This document shows positions 42,378 to 50,617 of a stretch of 64,000 nt of DNA, piece after piece. The translations under genes were made by a program, and so were the position numbers. The stretch lies in the NCBI RefSeq assembly GCF_027625935.1, contig NZ_CP115300.1, positions 9,255,599 to 9,319,598 on the forward strand. The letters are read 5' to 3'. A model generated the notes under the pieces. The model was not told the origin of the DNA. It saw only the letters and a list, made by a program, of their open reading frames with translations, and searched no databases. This DNA is from Streptomyces camelliae. GTDB lineage: Bacteria > Actinomycetota > Actinomycetes > Streptomycetales > Streptomycetaceae. Every line of letters begins with the position of its first letter. Within the stretch, counting starts at the first letter, position 1.

Positions 42378-43307
42378 ATGCGAGCAGCTGTACACCGTTC
42401 CGTAGGAAGCCCGGAGTCCGTCGAGGTCCTCGACGTCGACAAGCCGGAGCCGGGTTACTCCCAGATCCGCATCAAGGTGCAGGCGGCCACCCTCAACCCG
42501 GTCGACATGGGCAACTGGCTCGGCGTCTTCCCGGCTCCGCCGGAGGGCAACACCCACGGTCTCGGCTGGGACATCGCCGGCGTCGTGGACGCAGTGGGCG
42601 ACGCTGTGGTGTGGGAGCCCGGCCAGCCGGTGATCGCCCTCAGCCGCGCCTTCACGGGCATGAATAGGGCGCAGGCCGAATACGTCGTCGTCCCCAGTGA
42701 AGCGATCGCCCACGCACCCGCGGGCATCGACCCTGTGCACGCGGCGACCATCCCCCTGAACGGCCTGACCGCCGCCCAGTCCGTCGAGCTCTTGGGCCTT
42801 CAGACGGGTCAGACGGTTCTCATCACCGGCGCGGAAGGAGCGGTCGGCGGCTACGCCGTGCAACTCGCCAAGCGCCGGGGACTCGTGGTCATCGCCAGCG
42901 ACCTGTCCGCCGAAGGCGAGTTCGCCACCAAGGTGGCCGGCGCCGACGCCTACGTACCCGGCGGCGGGGACCTGGTCGGGGCCGTCCGTGCACTGCATCC
43001 CGAAGGTGTGGACGCCGTTCTGGACACGGCCACGCTCGGGCAGGCCGTCATCGGGGCGATCTCGGACGGCGGCACCTTCGTGACCACACGGCCCGACGCC
43101 ATGCCCGAGGCCGAGCGCGGTATCCGCTTGCGGGTGACGCAGGTCGGCGCGGACGGCGCCACGCTGACGACCCTGTCCGACCTGGCCGCCGCCGGAGAGC
43201 TGGCACTGCGTGTGGCCGAGACCTACCCGCTGGAGGAGGCCGCGAAGGCGCACGCACGCCTGGCGGCCGGTGGGCTCCGCGGCCGCATTGTCCTCACCAT
43301 GGAATGA
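42378..43307 (+). CDS. MDR-family NADP oxidoreductase, cargo of transposon 2
   Basis: 309 residues, quinone-oxidoreductase-like, zinc-free. GroES-like part: VEVLDVDKPEPGYSQIRIKV, AATLNPVDMGNWLG, HGLGWDIAGVVDAVGDAVVW. Cofactor loop: VLITGAEGAVGGYAVQLAKR. Then VDAVLDTATLGQAVIGAISD, and the last strand GGLRGRIVLTM. GGAAAAGC precedes ATG 42378. Like the enzyme encoded at 16501 it is paired with a TetR gene and may reduce a reactive carbonyl or quinone; substrate unknown. Confidence 0.88.
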   Translation: MRAAVHRSVGSPESVEVLDVDKPEPGYSQIRIKVQAATLNPVDMGNWLGVFPAPPEGNTHGLGWDIAGVVDAVGDAVVWEPGQPVIALSRAFTGMNRAQAEYVVVPSEAIAHAPAGIDPVHAATIPLNGLTAAQSVELLGLQTGQTVLITGAEGAVGGYAVQLAKRRGLVVIASDLSAEGEFATKVAGADAYVPGGGDLVGAVRALHPEGVDAVLDTATLGQAVIGAISDGGTFVTTRPDAMPEAERGIRLRVTQVGADGATLTTLSDLAAAGELALRVAETYPLEEAAKAHARLAAGGLRGRIVLTME

Positions 43308-43580
43308 CAACGCGCATCCTCGCCTTGTCGCGCTGATGACCTGCCCGTCTTCCCGGTCCCGAACCGGGCGGCACCATCGTCAGCACCTGCCACCCGGCCT
43401 GATGGACACCGTTCTTGCCGCCGGCCGGGTGGTCAAACGCGACACGGCGGCCTGATGGACGTCGACCTGCTGGCAGCGAGGACCCGACTGCTCGCATCAC
43501 ACGACCGGATTGCGGTGGCCCTGGCACTCCCGTCGACGGTACATGCCGCCCACAACCGGAAATGGAGCAAAAGCACGCTT
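43308..43580. other. Gap between convergent cargo and tnpB
   Basis: About 270 bp. No gene with start site was found and no TnpC-like coding sequence is present here, which is where tnpC would follow tnpB. Confidence 0.5.
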
Positions 43581-46040
43581 CTACCCGGGCCGTAGGGGCG
43601 AGGCGCTGTGACGGCCAGCGACATTCCGAAAGGTCGGGATGCCGAGGTCCACAGCGGCGCTGCGGCGGGTCTGTTCCGCATCCAACTGGGCGAGCTTGTC
43701 CTGGGCTCCGGCGAGGCTGACCTCAAGTCCTTCCAACTCGCCGAGCCAGCCTTCGCGTTCGGCCTCGGTGATGCGGGCGAGGAGGTTGTCGCGGATCTCG
43801 ACCAGGCGGCCGCGCTGGTCGGGGTCGGGGCGGAGCATCGAGCAGCGGACGCAGGCGTGTTCGTGGATGCACGCGGTGCCGAACGCGCGGGCGCAGATGC
43901 CGATGGAAAGCTTGCGGCGCTCGAAGTGGCCAAGGAAGGCATCCCACTCCTCCGCGGTGGGCGTCCGGTACTCCTCACTGGGGCGTAGAGAGCGTCGGCG
44001 GGCGATGAACGCGCGGTGGGCCTCGATGGCTTCGGCCGGGTAGATGGCGTTGTAGCCCATGGTGGTGTTGATGTCGGCGTGTCCGGCGATGACCTGGGCG
44101 ATGTGGGGTGGCAGGCCGCTGCGGATGGCGTCGGTGATGAAGATCCGCCTGAAGTCGTGCGGGTCGAAATCCAAGGGGAGGCCGCTGGCGTCGGTCAGGC
44201 CGGTCGCGTCCAGGACGTCGTTGAGGCATGCGCGCAGGAACTCGCCGGTCATGTGGGAGGGCTCGCCGCTGCGGTCGTACTGGAACAGCAGCGGCATCGG
44301 CGGATTCCATACGCGCTCGTTGTAGTCGTAGGCGACGACGCGGGGGACGGCTCCGGTCCGCGGGTCGCGGATGCGGGTGATGATGGTGCTCAGCACGTCG
44401 GCAAGTTCGGGGCTGACCAGCAGGACACGCTCCTGATCGGTCTTGGAGGGTGCGATCTGCAGCAGCGGCACCACCTCCCCGGTCGTAGGCAGCCGGTACT
44501 GGATCAGACTATGGTGGCTGGCCTCCAGCATTTCCTCGATCCGGGCTCCGGTGTGCTGGAGGAACTCGATCGTCGCCCACCCCCAAAACGCCCGGTGCTC
44601 GCGTTTGGCCATGTCCCGGCGGCCCCCGGCGTGGTCGTAGGCCCAGGTGGATCCGGGCCTCTTCGCGCGGGTGAAGGTCTCGCCGAGCACCTCGAACCGG
44701 GCGCCAGCCGGCGCCTCGCGGACTGCGTCCAGGCGAAGGCGGGCCTGGTCCAAAAGTTCCTTGGCCGTGCGGACGACCGTGGGCAGGGCGGGCAGTCGCT
44801 CCCGGGTGCGCTGGTCCATGCGGGCCTTGACCCGCTGGCTGGTCTTCTTCAGGTTGAGATCGGCCTCGCTGATGGGGCAGGGGGCCACCCATGGGCCCCA
44901 TCGGGCCGGCTCCTCGCTGGCCCACTGGGCCAGGTCCAGATACAGGGCGCGCACCGCGATCATCAAGGTGGCCGAGTCCAGGCGGGGGGTGACGACGTCG
45001 TACATGGTGCCGTCGCTGCGGCGGCGCCGCTCGGTCTTCGTCCTGGCGCGTTGCTTCCACTGGGTGGCAACGTCCGGTGGCAGGCGCAGAGAGTCGATCC
45101 CGGGATGATGGGCCTCCAGGTCGGCCCAGAAGGAGCGGGCCAGGAACCGGGAGATGTTGTCCAGCGTCGCGTAGTCCAGGCCGGGCTGGCGCTCTTTGAG
45201 ATAGTCCACCAGCAGATCTCGCACCGGCTGGCACTGCAGGTGGTAGCGGTCGACGAGTTGCTCCACACTCACCTGGCCGGTGGCTCTCGACAGGTTGCGC
45301 AGGGTCGCCGGAGCGTCGTCCGGCAGGGTGCCCAGCGCGCGGAGCCAGGCGTAGAAGAGGGTGTGGCCTGCTGATTGGCTGTGGTGGGCGCGCAGCGCGT
45401 CCAGGTATTCCAGCGCGTCGCCGACCGCGATGTCGGCGAGCGTTCCGCCCTTCGCGACCATAATCCTGATCAGGGCGTTCAGGGCCTGGCGCCCTGTGAG
45501 CGAGGCCCATCGCTCAGGTCCGGCCAACGCCTCCAGCCGGGCGAAGCCGTCGGGATCGCGCATCGCGGGCAACCGGTCCTGCAGGTTCATCGCCCGCCGC
45601 GTCAACTGCCATTCCAGAGACGGCCGCACCACGTCGGCCAGCACCAACGCGACCAGGCCCGAGCTGACGATCGGGCCGGTGACCGGCCCTGTGGCACCCA
45701 CCCACTCGGTTGCCCGGCGACACCACTCCTGGCCCGAGGCCGCCGCCGGGCTGGCGTTCCACCGCTGCTGCCAGGTCTCACCGGGGAACGTCTGCAGCCA
45801 GCCGAGGATCTGCCGGGCACCGGTGACGCGGCACCACTGGGTATGTGGCACCCGCTCCCGCAACGGCGCAGCCCGCAGACGAGCAACGATGCCGTCGGCG
45901 CCGTCCTGCGTGGCCGGCCACGTCTCGATCGCGGGCCGCGGCACAAACCGTTCCCTGATCACCTTCAGTGCCTCGCCCGACAGCCGCACCGTCTTCGAGC
46001 CATGCACCGCCACACCAGCGGTCGCGGACACGACGCTCAC
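43581..46040 (-). CDS. Large tyrosine recombinase (TnpB-like), 819 aa
   Basis: Second gene of the recombinase pair; ATG 46040 overlaps the tnpA stop (ATGA). The long N-terminal part includes PGETWQQRWNASPAAASGQE and LNALIRIMVAKGGTLADIAV. Catalytic residues: Arg in LQHTGARIEEMLEASHHSLI, H-x-x-R in FDPHDFRRIFITDAIRSGLP, His and Tyr in QVIAGHADINTTMGYNAIYP. A C-terminal zinc-like cluster C-x-H-x-H-x-C-x-x-C (ACIHEHACVRC) precedes a coiled-coil end (VEIRDNLLARITEAEREGWL). Distinct from but built like TnpB of transposon 1. Confidence 0.9.
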   Translation of the reverse strand: MSVVSATAGVAVHGSKTVRLSGEALKVIRERFVPRPAIETWPATQDGADGIVARLRAAPLRERVPHTQWCRVTGARQILGWLQTFPGETWQQRWNASPAAASGQEWCRRATEWVGATGPVTGPIVSSGLVALVLADVVRPSLEWQLTRRAMNLQDRLPAMRDPDGFARLEALAGPERWASLTGRQALNALIRIMVAKGGTLADIAVGDALEYLDALRAHHSQSAGHTLFYAWLRALGTLPDDAPATLRNLSRATGQVSVEQLVDRYHLQCQPVRDLLVDYLKERQPGLDYATLDNISRFLARSFWADLEAHHPGIDSLRLPPDVATQWKQRARTKTERRRRSDGTMYDVVTPRLDSATLMIAVRALYLDLAQWASEEPARWGPWVAPCPISEADLNLKKTSQRVKARMDQRTRERLPALPTVVRTAKELLDQARLRLDAVREAPAGARFEVLGETFTRAKRPGSTWAYDHAGGRRDMAKREHRAFWGWATIEFLQHTGARIEEMLEASHHSLIQYRLPTTGEVVPLLQIAPSKTDQERVLLVSPELADVLSTIITRIRDPRTGAVPRVVAYDYNERVWNPPMPLLFQYDRSGEPSHMTGEFLRACLNDVLDATGLTDASGLPLDFDPHDFRRIFITDAIRSGLPPHIAQVIAGHADINTTMGYNAIYPAEAIEAHRAFIARRRSLRPSEEYRTPTAEEWDAFLGHFERRKLSIGICARAFGTACIHEHACVRCSMLRPDPDQRGRLVEIRDNLLARITEAEREGWLGELEGLEVSLAGAQDKLAQLDAEQTRRSAAVDLGIPTFRNVAGRHSASPLRPG

Positions 46041-47323
46041 TTGACCTTCCCGAAGAGTGTGCGCAGGCTCTCGGGGCTGTAGCCCGGCGCGGGCACCACC
46101 GGTCGCTGTGCGGCATCGGACTGACGAGCGTGATGGGCCCGGACTGTCTCGATCACCTCATCGGCGCCCGCCTCCAGGTATGTCTGCGTGGTGGACAGAT
46201 GCGCGTGAGCGAGCACCCACTGCACGTCCGTCAGCGACACCTTCGGGTCCCGCGCCATCCTGTAGGCCGCGGTATGACGCAGGTCGTGCAGCGTCCAGTT
46301 CGCACCAAGCAGGTCGTTGGCCCGTACGAACATCGCTCGGGCCGCGTGATAGGTCAGGGGGCGCCACGGACGGCGCAGCGTCCACCACAGCGCCTCGTCG
46401 GCGCCCTGCGGAACACCTGCGCATCGGCTTTCCTCCTGATACAGCCGCAGCCACACGAACGCGTCCGTCGAGCACGGCAGTTGCTGATAGGCCCGGCTCC
46501 CCTTGCGCACCACACCGAGCAACTGCTGACCTGGTAGGGCATCCCGCCCGCAGCTGGTCAGCAGCTCTTCCGCCCGTGCCCCGTTGAACACCCAGAACGC
46601 GACCAGCGCCCGATCCCGGTGATACCTCAGCGCGGCGAACAGCGCGTTGAACATCTCGTCCGGGATCCGCCGCGGCGCCCTGCCCGGGACACTCGGCCGG
46701 TAACGGCCCTGCCGCTCCAGCCGAAACGGCTGACCCGGGCGGTGACCGGCATGCGCTCGGCTCGAACGGCGCGCACGCTCCAGAGGGAACGGATTGACGA
46801 CCGGTCCGCTGCCTTCCTCCAGGTGGAAGTCGTAGAACGCGCGGAGCGTGGTCTCGCAGTGCAGCCGCGTACGCACCGCGTACTTCGGTCCCACAGTCGG
46901 CTTCCCCGTCACCGGATTCGGTGCTCCCGGCGGCAGCTTGCCCTTCCGCTGCGGAGTCGGCGCTGTCTCCGCCGTCAGGCCCGCCCGCTGGTGTCGCCAG
47001 TGCACCCGCACCGGCTTGTCCGCGATCGCCATCCAGCGCATGAAGTCCCGGGCATCCGCCCGCTCCGCGCGATCCCACACGATCTCCCAGACTGCCAGGA
47101 ACCGCCACCACCTCAACAGATCCATCCCGTAGGACCGGATCGTCGATGCCGGCCTCGCCTGAGCCTGCAACTCAGCAAAGAAGGCGTCTACCGGTTCAAC
47201 CACCGAGCCGCTGCCGTCGACCAACTGGTACGGCATCCACGGGTCGGCGGTCTCCACCAACCGACCGACCTCTGGCAGCACAAACCCCGTCAGATCTCTC
47301 TCCGAACCACCATGTCCGAGCAC
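46037..47323 (-). CDS. Tyrosine recombinase (TnpA-like), 428 aa
   Basis: First gene at the right end of transposon 2. SAM-like domain: FFAELQAQARPASTIRSYGM and DLLRWWRFLAVWEIVWDRAE. Catalytic residues: Arg in VFNGARAEELLTSCGRDALP, H-x-L-R in NWTLHDLRHTAAYRMARDPK, His and Tyr in VLAHAHLSTTQTYLEAGADE. Promoter region lies in the ~60 bp to the transposon end, as in Tn554. Works with the 819-residue partner. Confidence 0.92.
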   Translation of the reverse strand: MLGHGGSERDLTGFVLPEVGRLVETADPWMPYQLVDGSGSVVEPVDAFFAELQAQARPASTIRSYGMDLLRWWRFLAVWEIVWDRAERADARDFMRWMAIADKPVRVHWRHQRAGLTAETAPTPQRKGKLPPGAPNPVTGKPTVGPKYAVRTRLHCETTLRAFYDFHLEEGSGPVVNPFPLERARRSSRAHAGHRPGQPFRLERQGRYRPSVPGRAPRRIPDEMFNALFAALRYHRDRALVAFWVFNGARAEELLTSCGRDALPGQQLLGVVRKGSRAYQQLPCSTDAFVWLRLYQEESRCAGVPQGADEALWWTLRRPWRPLTYHAARAMFVRANDLLGANWTLHDLRHTAAYRMARDPKVSLTDVQWVLAHAHLSTTQTYLEAGADEVIETVRAHHARQSDAAQRPVVPAPGYSPESLRTLFGKVK

Positions 47324-47385
47324 GGCCCGGAAGGTAACAGAGTTAGGCCCTGACCTGCAGGTTTACGGTCACTAGTTCAGTCAAC

Positions 47386-48100
47386 GTGACGGTGCCTGTA
47401 AGCCTGGTCAGCGCCGTCAAGCGCGGCGGAACGCCGCTGCATCTGGTCCACGTCGCCGGCGGGTGCTACGGCAGGATTCGTTATCGCAAGGTGTGCGAGA
47501 TCGAGGACCGCGAGGTCGCCGACCAGGACATCGGCCGTGGCTACGAGACGCCCGCCGCCATCGTGCCGGTCACCGACGCCGACCTCGACCATCTGCCACT
47601 GGTCACCGCCCACGCGATCGAGCTGCTCGGCACGCTCCCCACCGAGGCGATCGACCCGCTCCGGGTCGGCGCCGCCTCGTACTACCTCGCCGCGTCCACC
47701 GCGTCGGCCGCCACCGTGCGGCCGTACGTACTGCTCGTGCAGGCACTCGCCCGCCGTTCTCAGGTCGCGATCGTCAAGTACGCGGTGCGGGGCGACCGCG
47801 AGCGGCTCCATGCTCCGCCCCCTGAACGGCACTTTGACACTCAACGCTCTGCGCTGGAGCGACGAGGTCCGCCCCGCGGCCGGCGTCGCCCCCTCCCGCA
47901 CCGCCGTGGTCGACGAGGAGGAACTGGCCGCCGCTCTCGACCTCATTGAGGTCCGCAGTGTCGACGCGCTCGCCGAGATCCCCGGCCTTACCGACCGCTA
48001 CGCCCAGGCCCTTGCAGCCTTGGTCGACGCCAAGCTCCACACTCGTCAGCTCGCCGGTCCGGCCGAGCCGGGGTCCGGCGTTCGCAGCTGGTCGACTTGA
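47386..48100 (+). pseudogene. ku: ku gene, main part, frameshifted
   Basis: Continues Ku from codon 18: VPVSLVSAVKRGGTPLHLVH, then RIRYRKVCEIEDREVADQDI, GYETPAAIVPVTDADLDHLP, IELLGTLPTEAIDPLRVGAA and QALARRSQVAIVKYAVRGDR. Near 47810 the frame shifts; the other frame gives LRPLNGTLTLNALRWSDEVR and, at the C-end, ALDLIEVRSVDALAEIPGLT with ALAALVDAKLHTRQL. Transposon insertion and frameshift both inactivate it. Ku normally partners LigD in end joining; ligD is not in the window. Confidence 0.85.
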
Positions 48101-48652
48101 TGGACGCACTCCGGAAGTCCGTACGCGAGGCCCGTGCCGAGCGCGGCGAGGCCGGGGGAACACCGTCGCCGGCCCGGGGTACGGCCCGAACGGCGGCGAG
48201 GCCCTGGCGTCCGCGCCCGGGCCCTGATCCGGGCGCACGCTGAGATCGCCGCAGGACGACGGAAGGAGAGTTGCTGCGGACCGCCGTTCCTCGCCGACAG
48301 CGTGGTGAGGATCTAAGCCGTCGATGCCCAGGTCGTTGTCCGGCCGGCAGTGGGGGCAGGCCGTGACGCCGTCTGCGAGCAGGCGGCGGGCCTCGGTGGG
48401 GTCAACGGTCCGTTGCCGCTTGCCGACCATCCCGCAGGAGCCGGCGTGGACCCGCACGGCCGGACGGCCGACACCGATGCCGAGTTCGACGATCCACTCC
48501 GGCGGCCGGGGCCGCGCCCGCCGACCGCGCTCCGCTTCCGCCTGCCGCTGCGCCACCGCGCTGATCTTCGCGTCAATGCGCCACAGCCAGAGCGCATGCC
48601 ATACACGGAGAGTGCGCAGCCGCTCCAGATCCGGCGGCAAGTCATCGAACAT
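47774..48652 (-). CDS. DUF6233-family protein, read through into ku antisense
   Basis: ATG 48652 starts MFDDLPPDLERLRTLRVWHA, then LWLWRIDAKISAVAQRQAEA, RPPEWIVELGIGVGRPAVRV, MVGKRQRTVDPTEARRLLAD and VTACPHCRPDNDLGI. These ~113 residues are a complete DUF6233 protein of Streptomyces, normally ending just after the C-x-x-C-R-P-D stretch. The natural stop is lost near 48310 and the frame runs another ~180 residues antisense to the ku remnant. The extension is unlikely to be selected. Function of DUF6233 is unknown. Confidence 0.7.
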   Translation of the reverse strand: MFDDLPPDLERLRTLRVWHALWLWRIDAKISAVAQRQAEAERGRRARPRPPEWIVELGIGVGRPAVRVHAGSCGMVGKRQRTVDPTEARRLLADGVTACPHCRPDNDLGIDGLDPHHAVGEERRSAATLLPSSCGDLSVRPDQGPGADARASPPFGPYPGPATVFPRPRRARHGPRVRTSGVRPSSRPAANAGPRLGRTGELTSVELGVDQGCKGLGVAVGKAGDLGERVDTADLNEVESGGQFLLVDHGGAGGGDAGRGADLVAPAQSVECQSAVQGAEHGAARGRPAPRT

Positions 48653-48740
48653 ATTTGTGATTCTAGCCCGCGACAACTCGCGTGTTCGATTATCTGTTCG
48701 ATAGCGTGTCGGGTGGGAGGTGAACAGGGTTGTCCTGTGC

Positions 48741-48806
48741 CATCGAAGTTTGATCTTTGCCGTCGGAGGTTGATCATCAGTAAGTTCGTGTCATCGAAGT
48801 TTGATC
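48741..48806 (+). repeat. Three TnsB-site-like repeats (Tn7-like end)
   Basis: CATCGAAGTTTGATC at 48741-48755 and 48792-48806, with a diverged copy CGTCGGAGGTTGATC at 48761-48775. The copies stand immediately upstream of a TnsA fragment, the arrangement of transposase-binding sites at the left end of Tn7-like elements. Confidence 0.6.
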
Positions 48807-48830
48807 GGTACGGAGTGCGGCTGGTCAGGG

Positions 48831-49143
48831 GTGGAGGCGGGGCAGCTCGCGGAGGCGTACGCGGATCCGGATCTTGGTGTCTTTGAGCTGGGATTTTTGG
48901 AGGACGGCGTACAGGTTCGGCGGTCGCTTGCGGCCTGCTGGGGCGTGCGCTTCGAGCGGGTGGTACCGGTGCGTCCGTTCCGGTGGCCCAAGGGCGGGGA
49001 GAGCTTCGCGGGCTGGTACTTCTGCGCGACGACCGGCGGGCACATCGGCTACGAGTCGTGGCTGGAGCGGGACCGGCTGATCCTGCTGGACGCCGATCCG
49101 CAGGTGGCGGGGATCGCGTCGCAGCCGTTTCTGGCTGCACTGG
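48831..49143 (+). pseudogene. tnsA: TnsA-like endonuclease, N-terminal fragment
   Basis: From GTG 48831: VEAGQLAEAYADPDLGVFEL, then VVPVRPFRWPKGGESFAGWY, FCATTGGHIGYESWLERDRL and ILLDADPQVAGIASQPFL. This is the first half of actinomycete TnsA-type (PDDEXK) heteromeric transposase subunits, with the E of YESWLERD and the D of LLDADP in place. The remaining half and tnsB/tnsC are absent; unrelated DNA begins near 49143. Remnant of a Tn7-like transposon. Confidence 0.75.
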
Positions 49144-49154
49144 CGGTCGGTCGT

Positions 49155-49880
49155 TCAGGAGATGGTGGTGTAGTCGGTGTTGCGGAGGTCGGTGAGCAGA
49201 TCTGGGCCTGTGGGGTTCCAGTCCAGTCGCTGCTGGGTTTGGGTGCCGGAGGCAGGTAGGTCCAGTTGGGCGAGTTGGAGTAGCGGTCCGAAGTACGCCG
49301 GTGCCTGGCGGGGGGTGAGGGACTGGATGGGCAGTCCCATGTGGGTGCCGAGTACCTCGGCGATCGCGCGCAGGGTCACTCCTTGCTGGGTCACGGCGTG
49401 GTACCGGGCGCCCCATTGGCCGTTTTCCAGCGCCAGCCGGTAGAGCCGGGCGACGTCGGTGACGTGGGCGGCGCGGGGGAATACCGACGATGGGGCGTGG
49501 GGGTCGGTCTCGGTTACCGGGCCACCGGTGGCGGACTGCACCAGGCCGGTGCCGGAGGTGATGATGAGCGGCGCGTTCTTGGGTAGCGCCGCGCCGAGGG
49601 TCGCGATGACCCTTCGGTCGTTCTCGCTTTGCTGCCGTACGTCGGCTGAGGCGTCGTGGTTGAACGCCGTGTGGATGATGGCCTCGGCGCCGGAGGCGGC
49701 CTTGCGCAGCCGTTGCAGGTCGGTGACGTCGCCGCGGGCGACCGTGGCTCCGGCGCGGGTGAGGGTCTCGGCGCCGGCGTCGGACCGGCTGAGCCCGGTC
49801 ACCTGGTGTCCCGCGCTGATCAGCTCCGCTACGGTGGCTGATCCGACGAACCCGGTGGCTCCGGTCACGAATACGCGCAT
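49155..49880 (-). CDS. Atypical SDR (NAD-dependent epimerase-like), internal deletion
   Basis: ATG 49880: MRVFVTGATGFVGSATVAEL with the G-x-x-G-x-x-G loop, then GAEAIIHTAFNHDASADVRQ and LIITSGTGLVQSATGGPVTE. After PSSVFPRAA the text jumps straight to HVTDVARLYRLALENGQWGA, whereas relatives have roughly 50 residues between, covering the YxxxK-type/substrate part. The reading frame is kept, so a shortened protein (241 residues rather than ~290) could be made but is probably inactive. Third gene of the MarR-linked minus-strand operon. Confidence 0.75.
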   Translation of the reverse strand: MRVFVTGATGFVGSATVAELISAGHQVTGLSRSDAGAETLTRAGATVARGDVTDLQRLRKAASGAEAIIHTAFNHDASADVRQQSENDRRVIATLGAALPKNAPLIITSGTGLVQSATGGPVTETDPHAPSSVFPRAAHVTDVARLYRLALENGQWGARYHAVTQQGVTLRAIAEVLGTHMGLPIQSLTPRQAPAYFGPLLQLAQLDLPASGTQTQQRLDWNPTGPDLLTDLRNTDYTTIS

Positions 49881-49897
49881 GTGTGAGCCCTTGTCTG

Positions 49898-50569
49898 TTA
49901 TTTCTCGGGTGTGTACCGGAAGCGGGCGACGAATTCCGTCGCGCCGTCCGGGCGCTGGAGGCGGAACTCCTCGGCGTGGGAGAGCCGCGGGTCGACGGTC
50001 TTGTAGCCGTCGATGAATCCGTCGAAGTACGCCTGGGTGGTCGGTGACTGCTTGCCGACGGATCCGAAGGAGTCCTCGGTGCGGGTCACCTCGACCACCT
50101 CGTGGTCGTAGCGGGCGAACAGCGCGCTGGTGTGCCGCGCGCCGGCCGAGGCGTGCGCGGTGTCCTGCCACCGGGCCATCGACTCAGGGCCGCCGGGCAG
50201 TGCCTGTGCGCGCAGGAACGTGCTCAGGCGTCGTGTCCCGTGCGCGAGTCCGGCGGCGTAGGCGACCTGGCGGGCGCTGTCCTCGTCGAGGGAGTTCTCC
50301 AGGCTCGCGATGAAGGTGCGCAACAGGTGCGCGAGCTCGTTTTCGATCGCACGGACCTTCAGGTGTGGATTGCACAACATCTCCATAGGGGTCGTCTGAT
50401 ACGCGTCGACCCGCGCGAGGTCCTCGGCGCCCGGCTGCTGCTGGCGATAGCGAGCCAGCGCCGTGCCGGCCGCATCCGCCCACGGCAGTGCGGTCAGCGT
50501 TCGTTCGGAGGAATCGGGTGGGTCGCCGGTGATGAGCCCGAGCCGGTGCACAGACATCCCGTTGTCCAT
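49898..50569 (-). CDS. Hypothetical protein in SDR operon, 223 aa
   Basis: ATG 50569. Text: TALPWADAAGTALARYRQQQ, VRAIENELAHLLRTFIASLE, SARQVAYAAGLAHGTRRLST, YDHEVVEVTRTEDSFGSVGK and FVARFRYTPEK. The helical centre and a beta C-terminus are reminiscent of small enzymes acting on hydrophobic ligands, but no family was recognised. It sits between two SDR genes with short gaps and likely shares their MarR control. Confidence 0.6.
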   Translation of the reverse strand: MDNGMSVHRLGLITGDPPDSSERTLTALPWADAAGTALARYRQQQPGAEDLARVDAYQTTPMEMLCNPHLKVRAIENELAHLLRTFIASLENSLDEDSARQVAYAAGLAHGTRRLSTFLRAQALPGGPESMARWQDTAHASAGARHTSALFARYDHEVVEVTRTEDSFGSVGKQSPTTQAYFDGFIDGYKTVDPRLSHAEEFRLQRPDGATEFVARFRYTPEK

Positions 50570-50617
50570 CGTGGTGTCTCCTTTCCGGCGTCACTCCCGT
50601 GTGCCAGGTGAGACGGT

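Larger units (their letters stand above)
40451..47390 (-). mobile_element. Tn554-like transposon 2 inside ku, with enzyme cargo
   Basis: The two halves of ku are separated by ~6.9 kb containing two coupled tyrosine recombinases and a cargo of a TetR gene and two oxidoreductase genes. Inverted arms CTGAACTA (40458-40465) and TAGTTCAG (47373-47380) lie 4 and 5 nt inside the junction cores GGTCAC (left) and GTGACG (right). Reading from the right end, order is tnpA, tnpB, cargo, the Tn554 order, but no tnpC is found. Cores differ by a base or two, as expected when an element carries a core from its former site. Confidence 0.8.

Noticed and set aside
44016..45374. 452-codon plus-strand frame
   Set aside because: Antisense shadow of the 819-residue recombinase.
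46600..47400. tRNA attachment site for the recombinases
   Set aside because: No tRNA-like sequence found; boundaries fall in ku.
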